A stretch of DNA of 57,394 bases from NORP294 sp047627915 (GTDB taxonomy: Bacteria > Bacteroidota > Bacteroidia > Flavobacteriales_E > Vicingaceae), in the NCBI GenBank assembly GCA_047627915.1, contig JBLHTZ010000014.1, positions 1 through 57,394 of the forward strand. The letters run 5' to 3'. How positions within the stretch are numbered: position 1 is the stretch's first letter; the number at the start of each line of letters is the position of its first letter. The notes beneath the pieces are model-generated. The model saw nothing but the letters and a program-made list of their open reading frames with translations. It searched no databases and was not told the DNA's origin. Shown piece after piece: positions 1 to 7,525 of the stretch. Both the position numbers and the translations under genes were made by a program.

Positions 1-343
1 TAACACTTGATTTAACTATCAACAATTCTTCTACAGGTACAGATACTAGAACAGAATGCGATTCACTTGTTTGGATTGATGGTAACACTTATTACGCTAA
101 TAACAATTCCGCTACTTTTAATATTGTTGGTGGTGCAGCTAACTTGTGTGATTCTTTAGTAACACTTGATTTAACTATCAACAATTCTTCTACAGGTACA
201 GATACTAGAACAGAATGCGATTCACTTGTTTGGATTGATGGTAACACTTATTACGCTAATAACAATTCCGCTACTTTTAATATTGTCGGTGGTGCAGCTA
301 ACTTGTGTGATTCTTTAGTAACACTTGATTTAACTATCAACAC
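1..343 (+). repeat. 159-bp in-frame tandem repeat
   Basis: Copy 1 is 1-159, copy 2 is 160-318, and a partial third copy runs from 319 to about 343. The two full copies differ only at T128/C287, which is synonymous. The period is 53 codons, so copy-number change keeps the frame. Further copies probably lie left of the window edge. Confidence 0.95.
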
Positions 344-809
344 AGTCAATTCATCTGTAACTCAAACAGGAATATTGCTAACTGCTAATGTATCAGGAGC
401 AACTTATCAATGGTTAAACTGTCCTGGTATGTCTCCGATAAATCTAGCAACAAACCAATCTTATACTGCAACAAATAATGGAAGTTATGCAGTAGTTGTT
501 ACTAACAGTGGGTGCACAGATACTTCTATGTGTTACGCTGTAATTGGAGTAGGAATAATAGAAAACAATTTTGGTAATGAACTCTTGTTATATCCAAATC
601 CAACGGATGGAAATTTCTCAATTGATTTGGGGAATAATTACCAAACCACAGCTATTACTATAACAGATTTAAGTGGCAGAACAATTCAAATAAAAAGGTA
701 CAATGACAGTCAATTGTTGAATCTAAAATTAGATGAACCAGCTGGTGTTTATCTACTGATAATTGAATCGGGTGATAAGAAAGCTGTAATTCGATTAGTA
801 AAAGAATAA
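1..809 (+). CDS. T9SS-secreted repeat protein, 3' end (5' truncated by window)
   Basis: Open from the first in-frame codon at position 3 with no start, so the gene begins before the window. The visible part is two identical 53-residue modules (containing CDSLVTLDLTI and CDSLVWIDGNTYYA), the start of a third, an Ig-like module (YQWLNC...CTDTSMCYAV), and a C-terminal type A T9SS sorting domain that begins LLLYPNPTDGNFSIDL and ends AVIRLVKE. Proteins of this layout in Bacteroidota are exported by Sec, carried across the outer membrane by T9SS and anchored at the surface. They often act as adhesins or matrix proteins, but no specific function can be read here. A TTG at 144 sits inside a repeat and is not a credible start. 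The same Ig-like module occurs in the 1114-residue protein at the other end of the window. Confidence 0.9.
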   Translation, partial: TLDLTINNSSTGTDTRTECDSLVWIDGNTYYANNNSATFNIVGGAANLCDSLVTLDLTINNSSTGTDTRTECDSLVWIDGNTYYANNNSATFNIVGGAANLCDSLVTLDLTINTVNSSVTQTGILLTANVSGATYQWLNCPGMSPINLATNQSYTATNNGSYAVVVTNSGCTDTSMCYAVIGVGIIENNFGNELLLYPNPTDGNFSIDLGNNYQTTAITITDLSGRTIQIKRYNDSQLLNLKLDEPAGVYLLIIESGDKKAVIRLVKE

Positions 810-843
810 TAACGATTTGCCAACAACATCTATATTTTATATT

Positions 844-893
844 GTTTTAGCTTTATCATTTTAAACTTTAGTTTAAAATGATAAAGCTAAAAC
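844..893. repeat. Perfect 23-bp inverted repeat with TTTA loop
   Basis: Left arm 844-866 and right arm 871-893 are exact reverse complements around a 4-base loop. Flanking ATCTAT (828-833) and ATAGAT (894-899) extend the stem across a 10-base left-side bulge, and CAAC (821-824) and GTTG (905-908) can close it. It could act as a terminator for the upstream gene, although no clean U-tract follows. It also has the asymmetric long-stem shape of an integron attC-like site (see findings). Confidence 0.8.
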
Positions 894-915
894 ATAGATT
901 AGCCGTTGTACAACA

Positions 916-1455
916 ATGAAAAATAGAATCAAATCGATACTACAAGCAATAATGAAATCCAAAATGTCTTTAATCCTTTCCCTTCTAACGCTTTCATGCA
1001 CAAACGTTCAAGAAAAGGTAGATAAAAAACAAGAATTAACTGACCTCCGTACATCATATCATTATACTGAAATCGTATTAGAAATAACTCAAAAAGAACA
1101 AGCCGCATTTGACGCTCTTAACACGCTTCAAACAAGCACTGATGAAATGAATCGCCTTTATTCTACATTTGCTAATATAGATCAACCTTGCTACCCTGCT
1201 GATACAAGCTTTGAAGTTTCTCAATCTGAATTACTAATCTTCATGGAACAATTTATTTCTAAGCATTGCCAAAATCTAACGCCGGAAATTCAAAATCAAT
1301 TAGCAAAAACATCTGTTTTAGCGCAAAAGAAATATACAGTATTACATTGTACAGGAAATAAATCAAATGTTACTAATGAAAAAGGGCTTCCAATGACAGG
1401 CACTTGGGTTATGCCTAACGTTCTTGGTCGCAGAGATGTAATCCTTGTATGGTGA
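916..1455 (+). CDS. Hypothetical small lipoprotein
   Basis: 179 codons from the ATG at 916. An internal ATG at 952 gives a cleaner lipoprotein signal (SLILSLLTLSC, lipobox Cys at residue 28 of the longer form) and may be the true start, since the ATG at 916 is part of a repeated 15-bp border sequence. The mature part is charged and alpha-helical, with four further cysteines; no domain is recognised. It is predicted to be a membrane-anchored periplasmic lipoprotein. It lies between two copies of CGTTGTACAACAATG (904-918 and 1466-1480), is on the plus strand like its neighbours, and looks like a cassette-type accessory gene. Function unknown. Confidence 0.6.
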   Translation: MKNRIKSILQAIMKSKMSLILSLLTLSCTNVQEKVDKKQELTDLRTSYHYTEIVLEITQKEQAAFDALNTLQTSTDEMNRLYSTFANIDQPCYPADTSFEVSQSELLIFMEQFISKHCQNLTPEIQNQLAKTSVLAQKKYTVLHCTGNKSNVTNEKGLPMTGTWVMPNVLGRRDVILVW

Positions 1456-1465
1456 AAAATAAAAA

Positions 1466-1529
1466 CGTTGTACAACAATGCATATGAGTCGAGTCCTCCC
1501 ATTCGGTCACACCCACTCATATGCCAACG
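1466..1529. repeat. attC-like inverted repeat (site B)
   Basis: CGTTG (1466-1470) pairs with CAACG (1525-1529). GCATATGAGT (1480-1489) pairs with ACTCATATGC (1515-1524), leaving a 9-base unpaired stretch on the left strand and a 25-base loop. It starts 11 bases after the stop codon of the 916-1455 gene. It shares CGTTGTACAACAATG with position 904 and TGCCAAC with the element at about 818. This is consistent with a recombination-site hairpin, but only by eye. Confidence 0.5.
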
Positions 1530-1633
1530 TCGCAGATAATTTAGTAGACTCGTCAACATATCACCAAAAAGAGTTTTAAAATAAAAAATCAACGAACAAG
1601 GAAGCTCCTAATTATTTATCTTAAAACAGCACA

Positions 1634-2086
1634 ATGACGATTTTTGCACTTTTTGTTTTTATCGCACTTACCTTAATATTTATGGTTTCTTCAACAAGAT
1701 GGAAGTTGAGTAAAGATCTAATCAATACTTTAGACTTGGCAAATTTTGAAGTGTATGAAAAGAAGTCAGTCTCAGCTTCGGCAAAATTGAAGATGGGCGA
1801 AACGTTGGCTATTCGGATAAGCAGCACTGTATTGATCAATGAGCAAGAAATACACCTCATTCCGAATAAGTTCCATCTCTTATTATTTATGACGGATTTC
1901 CCTTTTTCGTTCTACAAAAAAGACAACAAGAAATTTAAAATTCGAAACTCTGAAAACTCGGAAGTTGTGTTTACCTCCAGTAAAAAGAATGCTTCCACTT
2001 TCGGTAAAGTATTTGAAGTAACGATTAGAGTGCACAACCAGGATGAAAAGATGGAAATGCTACGGAAAATAAAAAAATGGAGATAG
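1634..2086 (+). CDS. Hypothetical membrane-anchored protein
   Basis: 150 codons from ATG 1634. Residues 2-19 (TIFALFVFIALTLIFMVS) form one membrane segment or uncleaved signal anchor. The remainder is a basic soluble domain with alternating beta-like segments, possibly a small PH-like or lipid-facing fold, but no family is recognised. It follows the second inverted-repeat element and precedes the RDD gene on the same strand. No Shine-Dalgarno site is visible. A shorter antisense ORF (1621-1860) overlaps it but has no support. Function unknown; coding potential is judged from the amino-acid composition and uninterrupted length. Confidence 0.6.
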   Translation: MTIFALFVFIALTLIFMVSSTRWKLSKDLINTLDLANFEVYEKKSVSASAKLKMGETLAIRISSTVLINEQEIHLIPNKFHLLLFMTDFPFSFYKKDNKKFKIRNSENSEVVFTSSKKNASTFGKVFEVTIRVHNQDEKMEMLRKIKKWR

Positions 2087-2113
2087 CGTGGATCTTAACG
2101 AGCATTGAATGGA

Positions 2114-2561
2114 GTGACTAAAATTCAAAAGAAATATAAAGAAGAGGATAATTGCAACGGTTATAGATTACACTGTCTTTTTCCTAATGTTTTATGTTTA
2201 TCTACTTTTTTTCGGGACTTACGAGGATGATGGTAGTTTGATGGCAAGAGGATGGACCGCTTTTCCAATCCTTATAATTTGGTTTGGATATTTTGTTGTA
2301 ACAGAAGAGACTCAAGGAGGAACACCTGGACATCTTGCTTTAGGACTTAAAGTTGTAAAAGCTGGTAACAGAAGAGACATTGGAATTCAGAACGCATTTA
2401 TAAGGCATCTGCTTGACCCGCTCGATATTTATGCATGGGGGTTGGTGGCTTTTATGACAGTTTACTTTAGTGACAAACACCAAAGGATCGGAGACTTGGT
2501 AGCAAAAACAATTGTTATTGATACCGGTGACCCAGAACAGATGCAAAAAGAAAATAACTAA
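2114..2561 (+). pseudogene. RDD family membrane protein, apparently frameshifted near its 5' end
   Basis: The ORF from ATG 2187 gives 124 residues with RDD-family features: GHLALGLKVVKAGNRRDIG in the middle and QRIGDLVAKTIVIDT near the end. The family's N-terminal Arg and first-helix Asp are missing from that ORF but are encoded in the same frame just upstream (KKRIIATVIDYTVFFL, from about 2139), where there is no start codon. A GTG at 2114 in another frame encodes VTKIQKKYK, a normal RDD-type beginning, and would join if one base near 2141 (purine run AAAGAAGAGG) were removed. The gene is therefore probably a recent frameshift mutant or contains a sequence error. RDD proteins are small multi-pass membrane proteins of largely unknown transport role. 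Confidence 0.6.
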
Positions 2562-2563
2562 TA

Positions 2564-2606
2564 CTAACAAGTTCGGCAGTGCAATGCGAGTTCGGAGCAT
2601 TGTTAG
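2564..2606. repeat. attC-like inverted repeat (site C)
   Basis: CTAACAA (2564-2570) pairs with TTGTTAG (2600-2606), followed inwards by TGC/GCA after a 9-base left-side bulge. An alternative hairpin is CAATGC (2582-2587) with GCATTG (2597-2602). AGTTCGG occurs twice inside. The element starts 3 bases after the RDD stop codon. The short pairing makes it the weakest of the three elements. Confidence 0.4.
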
Positions 2607-2635
2607 CTTCAGTAGAAAGCAACACACATAAACTA

Positions 2636-2669
2636 AAAGGCATCCAAACGAATTCCGTTCAGATGCCTT
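2636..2669. terminator. Bidirectional terminator
   Basis: AAAGGCATC (2636-2644) pairs with GATGCCTTT (2661-2669), with an inner AACG/CGTT. It lies between the plus-strand RDD gene and the convergent minus-strand TPR lipoprotein. Confidence 0.65.
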
Positions 2670-2692
2670 TACTATTATAAAAAAAGTAAAAC

Positions 2693-3295
2693 TTATGCTG
2701 CTTTCTTATTCGCGTTTGCTATGCTGTCTTTAATCTCAAACTCACGTATAATTTGCTCTGGAGACTTCCCTAAATTCTCAATTGAAGCCCTAGCATCATC
2801 TGCCATTTCGTGATTTGGAAATTCCGTTAGAAATAACTCATAAATTCTTTTCGCCTCATTTAAATTTCCTGAATAATTCTCTTGCACAAAACCCAAAAGG
2901 AATAATCCATACGCTCTTTTCTCGTAACGAGGAAATTCATCGTAAAGTCTTGTTAAGTGTCTAATCGCTTCAACCGTAAACTCTTGACTCATTGCTAATT
3001 CACCTGCCTTGAAAAGGTATTCATCCGCATTTTCGCGGTTATTGAATCGTTCAGAAAAGGCAACGTAAGCCTCCATTAACAAAAATGCATTTCGATTATT
3101 AACCGTTTTCTCAGTTTTGAACGCTTCTTCTCTTTTTTTAATTTCAGCCAATAAGTTGGTCAAGTTTAGTTTATTCACGTCTACTCTACCAGTATTCACG
3201 TCAACTTCAACTTCATCTTGCTTCTCGGTTTTTGAACCACAAGCAGATAAAACACTTAAAAACAATACAAAATTTACAATTTTAAACACCTTCAT
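2693..3295 (-). CDS. TPR-like lipoprotein
   Basis: 200 residues with a lipoprotein signal peptide (KIVNFVLFLSVLSACGS, acylated Cys at about residue 19), a short acidic linker, and a helical repeat region. The repeat region resembles tetratricopeptide or outer-membrane-assembly lipoproteins: EAIRHLTRLYDEFPRYEKRA and AKRIYELFLTEFPNHEMADD, each of the form 'xLF...FPxHExAxxA'. It is probably periplasmic, anchored to a membrane, and acts as a protein-interaction scaffold. It lies 4 bases after the peptide deformylase stop and is surely co-transcribed with it. The exact partner is unknown. Confidence 0.85.
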   Translation of the reverse strand: MKVFKIVNFVLFLSVLSACGSKTEKQDEVEVDVNTGRVDVNKLNLTNLLAEIKKREEAFKTEKTVNNRNAFLLMEAYVAFSERFNNRENADEYLFKAGELAMSQEFTVEAIRHLTRLYDEFPRYEKRAYGLFLLGFVQENYSGNLNEAKRIYELFLTEFPNHEMADDARASIENLGKSPEQIIREFEIKDSIANANKKAA

Positions 3296-3299
3296 TTTC

Positions 3300-3857
3300 T
3301 TATTTTTTTGGAAATTTCATCCGATAATTTACTCTAACGTTACCCTTGCTAATATTATTGAGTTTACTTGAAAGTAATCTTTTCTTCAGTGGATTAATTT
3401 TATCTGTAAAAAGAATTCCATCAATGTGATCGTATTCATGTTGAATAACTCTTGCAGCTAATCCATCAAAAGTTTCTTCTTTTAACTCCCAGTTTTCATT
3501 GTAATACTCAATGGTAATTTTTGGTTGACGGCTAACATCTTCTCTAATGGCAGGAATACTCAAGCAACCTTCATTAAACGTCCATTCTTTTCCTACTTCT
3601 TCCAATATAATTGGATTAATAAAAAGCTTTTTGAATCCTTTCAATTTAGGTTCATCCTCTTCAAAAGGAGAGCAGTCTACCATAAACACACGAATCGACT
3701 TTCCTACTTGGGGAGCTGCTAAACCAACGCCTTCAGCATTATACATCGTTTCCCACATGTTTTCAATAAACTCTGCAAAAAAAGGAAAATCCTTTTCGAT
3801 TTCATCAGCTTCCCTTTTTAAAATAGGATCGCCATATGCTACTATTGGTAAAATCAT
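3300..3857 (-). CDS. def: Peptide deformylase
   Basis: Removes the N-terminal formyl group from nascent proteins in the cytoplasm, using a catalytic metal ion (usually Fe2+). All three family motifs are present: GVGLAAPQ (residues 43-50), EGCLS (96-100, metal ligand Cys98) and QHEYDH (139-144, ligands His140 and His144, catalytic Glu141). The start is placed at ATG 3857 (MILPIVAYGDPILK), giving 185 residues as expected for the family; the longer reading to 3917 adds 20 residues with no homology. A -7-like CAAAGGTA (TACCTTTG on the coding strand) sits 5 bases upstream at 3862-3869. It is the first gene of a two-gene unit with the TPR lipoprotein. Confidence 0.96.
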   Translation of the reverse strand: MILPIVAYGDPILKREADEIEKDFPFFAEFIENMWETMYNAEGVGLAAPQVGKSIRVFMVDCSPFEEDEPKLKGFKKLFINPIILEEVGKEWTFNEGCLSIPAIREDVSRQPKITIEYYNENWELKEETFDGLAARVIQHEYDHIDGILFTDKINPLKKRLLSSKLNNISKGNVRVNYRMKFPKK

Positions 3858-3986
3858 GATGCAAAGGTACTCAAGCAAAATGAAAATATAATGCAGTGAG
3901 ATGTCAGAAAAGTTCAAAGGAAATGATACAAAAACGAAAGTTTAAAATCAGTAATTTCGTAAATTGAACAAAAGCGCTCAAACAGT

Positions 3987-6413
3987 ATGGAAAATGCAAC
4001 AATAGCAAAGGAAAGCGATAAAATAGCTTTATCGAAAGAAGAGTTTAAAAAGACTGTTCTTGCTGATTATAAATTAGCCAACGTAAGTAGAGAAACATCA
4101 TTATTAGGAAGAAAAGAAGTTCTGACAGGAAAGGCCAAATTTGGAATTTTCGGAGACGGAAAAGAAATTCCTCAATTGGCAATGGCCCGTTTTTTCGAAA
4201 ACGGCGATTTCCGTTCAGGTTATTACAGAGATCAGACCTTTATGATGTCAATTGGTCAACTGACTGTTCAGCAGTTTTTTGCACAATTGTATGCTCATCC
4301 AGATGCAAATGAAGAGCCTTCTTCAGGTGGGCGTTCCATGACCGGACATTACGCCACAAGAAGTTTGGACGAAAAGGGAAATTGGAAATCGTTGAAGGAC
4401 ATGAAAAACTCTTCAGCCGACATTTCTCCAACCGCAGGTCAAATGCCACGATTATTGGGTTTAGCGCAAGCATCTAAAATATACAGAAACAACAACTTAT
4501 TACCGAAAGACAATTTATTTAGTCGTGGTGGTAATGAAGTAGCTTTTGGAACCATTGGAGATTCAAGTACTTCTGAAGGTTTGTTTTGGGAAACCATAAA
4601 CGCTGCAGGTGTTTTACAAGTGCCAATGGTCATGTCTGTTTGGGATGATGGGCACGGAATTTCAGTTCCTAAAAAATACCAAACCACGAAAGAATCTATT
4701 TCTGAAGTACTGAAAGGTTTTCAAAGAGAAAATGGTTCGAATGGTTTCGAAATGTTTAAGGTGAAAGCATGGGATTACGCAGCTTTAATGGCGACGTACG
4801 AAAAAGCTGTAAAAATTGCTCGTGAGCAACATGTACCAGTTTTAATTCACGTGGAAGAAGTAACTCAACCACAAGGGCACTCAACTTCTGGCTCGCATGA
4901 AAGATACAAGTCATCAGAGCGTTTACAATGGGAAATGGATTTTGATTGTATTAAAAAATTAGGCGAATGGATTGTTGAAAAAGGCTTAGCTACTCAAGAG
5001 GAGCTTACAGCATTGCAAAGCGAAGCAAAGAAAGAAGTTAGAGAAGCAAAAAAGGCTGCTTGGGAGTCATTCTCAGAGAGTATCAAAACAGAAAGAGATG
5101 AAGCAGTTGCGAAGCTAGAAGCGTTAGTTGATGCATCTGAGAACGGAACGTTCCTTCAAGCTGCTGTTTCAGGATTAAAAACGGATACCGACCCCAGCAG
5201 AAAAGGAATACTGAATGTAATTCGAAAAGCAATTCGAACGTGCAGAAACGAGAACATAGAAGCTAAAAGCGATTTGATTGCTTGGTTTAACAGCTACCAA
5301 ATTATAAACGCTCAACGCTTTAGTGGAAACTTATACAGCGAGTCTGATTTATCACCACTAAAACAAACAGAAATTTTACCGGAATACGCTGCAGATGCAG
5401 AAGAAGTTGACGGAAGAGTGGTGTTAAGAGACAACTTTGACAAGATTTTTGAAAAATATCCTGAGACCTTAATTTTTGGAGAAGACTCTGGAAAAATTGG
5501 CGATGTAAACCAAGGATTAGAAGGCATGCAAGAAAAGTATGGCGAACTAAGGGTTTCAGACACTGGAATTAGAGAAGCTACCATAGCAGGCCAAGGAATT
5601 GGAATGGCAATGAGAGGTTTGCGCCCAATTGCTGAAATTCAGTATTTGGATTACTTGCTCTATTGTCTTCAAATTATGAGTGACGATTTGGCTACGTTGC
5701 AGTACAGGTCTGCAGGTGGACAAAAAGCACCTTTGATTGTTAGAACAAGAGGTCATCGTTTGGAAGGAATTTGGCATTCAGGTTCACCTATGGGTGTTAT
5801 TTTAAATGCGATTAAAGGAATTCACGTTTGTGTGCCTAGAAACTTGACAACCGCAGCAGGCTTTTACAATACCTTATTAAAAGGTGACGACCCTGCTTTG
5901 GTAATTGAGCCATTAAACGCTTACCGAAGCAAAGAGAAAATGCCTAGCAACTTGGGAGAGTTTCAAATAGAGCTTGGCGTGCCTGAAGTAGTTGCTGAAG
6001 GAACTGATATTAGCATTGTTACCTATGGTTCAACTTGCAACTTGGCTGAAGAAGCAGTTAAAGAACTGAATCAGTTAGGAATTTCTGCTGAATTAATTGA
6101 CGTTAGAACGTTGATGCCATTTGATAAAAACCACAGCATAGTAGAATCTTTGAAAAAGACGAACAAGGTGTTGTTTTTAGACGAAGATGTTAAAGGCGGC
6201 GGAACTGCTTACATGATGCAAAAAGTATTGGAAGAACAAGGTGGTTATTACCACTTAGATGTTGAGCCAAAAACACTTTCTGCTAAAGATCATAGACCGG
6301 CATACGGCACTGACGGAGATTACTTCTCTAAACCTAGCGTGGATGACATGGTAGAAACCTGTTATGCTATGATGAGAGACAGTTTCCCTGATCGATTCCC
6401 AGCATTGTATTAA
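3987..6413 (+). CDS. Fused alpha/beta 2-oxoacid dehydrogenase E1 component
   Basis: 808 residues: an N-terminal E1-alpha-type thiamine diphosphate domain (GDSSTSEGLFWETINAAG near 190-207, then DDGHGIS), a charged helical linker around residues 310-420, and a C-terminal E1-beta/transketolase-like domain (FGEDSGKIGDVNQGLEG, LRVSDTGIREATIAGQGIGM, SIVTYGSTCNLAEEAV). The family decarboxylates 2-oxoacids and passes the acyl group to an E2 lipoyl domain. It is about 125 residues longer than the other fused E1 in this window, and no E2 or E3 gene is adjacent, so the substrate cannot be assigned. Homologues are sometimes mislabelled as tungsten formylmethanofuran dehydrogenase. It is transcribed alone, divergent from def, and ends at a strong terminator. 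Confidence 0.88.
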   Translation: MENATIAKESDKIALSKEEFKKTVLADYKLANVSRETSLLGRKEVLTGKAKFGIFGDGKEIPQLAMARFFENGDFRSGYYRDQTFMMSIGQLTVQQFFAQLYAHPDANEEPSSGGRSMTGHYATRSLDEKGNWKSLKDMKNSSADISPTAGQMPRLLGLAQASKIYRNNNLLPKDNLFSRGGNEVAFGTIGDSSTSEGLFWETINAAGVLQVPMVMSVWDDGHGISVPKKYQTTKESISEVLKGFQRENGSNGFEMFKVKAWDYAALMATYEKAVKIAREQHVPVLIHVEEVTQPQGHSTSGSHERYKSSERLQWEMDFDCIKKLGEWIVEKGLATQEELTALQSEAKKEVREAKKAAWESFSESIKTERDEAVAKLEALVDASENGTFLQAAVSGLKTDTDPSRKGILNVIRKAIRTCRNENIEAKSDLIAWFNSYQIINAQRFSGNLYSESDLSPLKQTEILPEYAADAEEVDGRVVLRDNFDKIFEKYPETLIFGEDSGKIGDVNQGLEGMQEKYGELRVSDTGIREATIAGQGIGMAMRGLRPIAEIQYLDYLLYCLQIMSDDLATLQYRSAGGQKAPLIVRTRGHRLEGIWHSGSPMGVILNAIKGIHVCVPRNLTTAAGFYNTLLKGDDPALVIEPLNAYRSKEKMPSNLGEFQIELGVPEVVAEGTDISIVTYGSTCNLAEEAVKELNQLGISAELIDVRTLMPFDKNHSIVESLKKTNKVLFLDEDVKGGGTAYMMQKVLEEQGGYYHLDVEPKTLSAKDHRPAYGTDGDYFSKPSVDDMVETCYAMMRDSFPDRFPALY

Positions 6414-6435
6414 GAGGGAATTATTCTTAGAGCAT

Positions 6436-6474
6436 AAAAAAGCCCTTGTCATTTAAAATTACAAGGGCTTTTTT
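6436..6474. terminator. Bidirectional rho-independent terminator
   Basis: AAAAAAGCCCTTGT (6436-6449) pairs with ACAAGGGCTTTTTT (6461-6474). The hairpin has A/T runs on both sides and lies between convergent genes. Confidence 0.9.
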
Positions 6475-6496
6475 ATTTATTATTTTGTTTCAGTTC

Positions 6497-7513
6497 TTAC
6501 TCCTCATCCCAACTTACCACAACACCTGCGCTGGTTGGTTTTGAAATACAACTTAAAATATATCCTTCTTCCGCTTCGTCTTCGTCCAAACCAAAGTTGT
6601 TTTCCATTTCAACTTCACCGCTCATTACTTTACACTTGCAAGTGGTACAAACTCCCGACTGACAAGAAAATGGAGGATCAATTCCAATACGATTTGCACC
6701 ATCCAAGATACTCTCTCCTGGCTCTAAGGTAATGCTGTGGCGTTCGCCATCTAACTCAGCAATAATGTCATTTACCTCTCCCGAAACAACTGTCTCAACA
6801 GCTTTCTTTTCTACTTTCGGGCTTGCAAAATACTCTATGTTTATGTTGCTCGCTGCAATGTTTGATTTTTCTAAACCATCTTTCGCCGCTGCAATCATTC
6901 CTTCAGGCCCACAAATAAAATAATTCGACTGCGGTAAACCTGCTACTAAACTTTGAACTCTTTCAGCATCTAATCTCTCACCGTTGCTGCTCAAAAAATT
7001 CTGCACCAACAATCGGTCAGAATATTGTGCTTTTAGCTCATCTATCGCAGCTTTAAAAATAACTTCATCCTCACTTCTGTTACCGTAAAACAACTTAATC
7101 GAGTTGTTTCCTTCTTTTAAGGCCTTCTTTAAAATTGAAAAAATTGGAGTTATACCGCTTCCTGCAGCAAATAAAACCAACGGCTCACTCAAAGATTTTA
7201 CCGTAAAGTTCCCCATCGGAGGCATTACTTCTACCTTGTCGCCAATACCTAGTTCATTGACTAAATAGGTTGACATTTTACCGCCGTCAATCATTTTACA
7301 AGAAACTTGCAACGCCTCATCTCCATAGGATGATATTGAATAAGACCGTCTTACCTCTTCCCCGTTAATGGTTGCTTTTAAAGTTAGGTATTGACCTGCC
7401 TCGTACTGAAATTCAGAAGATAAATTATCTGGAATATCAAAACCAATAGATACCGTTTTAGCAGTTTCTCTTTTTAGTTCTTTTACTTGTAGGTTGTGAA
7501 AGTGTGATGCCAT
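6497..7513 (-). CDS. PaaE-like ferredoxin/flavin oxidoreductase
   Basis: 338 residues in three domains. First is an FAD-binding barrel with RRSYSISS (about 59-66, the RxYS flavin motif). Next is an NAD(P)-binding fold with AAGSGITPIFSILKKA and YFICGPEGMI. Last is a C-terminal plant-type [2Fe-2S] ferredoxin domain with CQSGVCTTC and a fourth ligand Cys in YILSCIS. It moves electrons from NAD(P)H through FAD to the iron-sulfur cluster and then to a partner oxygenase or other acceptor. The order FAD-NAD-2Fe2S matches the phenylacetyl-CoA epoxidase reductase PaaE family. No oxygenase subunits are nearby, so its partner is unknown. It lies 12 bases after purC and is probably co-transcribed with phoH-purC. 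Confidence 0.88.
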   Translation of the reverse strand: MASHFHNLQVKELKRETAKTVSIGFDIPDNLSSEFQYEAGQYLTLKATINGEEVRRSYSISSYGDEALQVSCKMIDGGKMSTYLVNELGIGDKVEVMPPMGNFTVKSLSEPLVLFAAGSGITPIFSILKKALKEGNNSIKLFYGNRSEDEVIFKAAIDELKAQYSDRLLVQNFLSSNGERLDAERVQSLVAGLPQSNYFICGPEGMIAAAKDGLEKSNIAASNINIEYFASPKVEKKAVETVVSGEVNDIIAELDGERHSITLEPGESILDGANRIGIDPPFSCQSGVCTTCKCKVMSGEVEMENNFGLDEDEAEEGYILSCISKPTSAGVVVSWDEE

Positions 7514-7525
7514 ATTTTATTTTTC

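Noticed and set aside
1296..1592. 98-codon minus-strand ORF overlapping the lipoprotein and inverted repeat
   Set aside because: Shadow of the plus-strand gene; it crosses the inverted repeat and shows no domain.
2340..2627. 95-codon ORF opposite the RDD gene
   Set aside because: Antisense to a recognised domain and runs through the inverted-repeat site.
3858..3917. Longer N-terminus for peptide deformylase
   Set aside because: Family proteins start at the equivalent of MILPIVAYGDP; the extra 20 residues overlap the promoter region.
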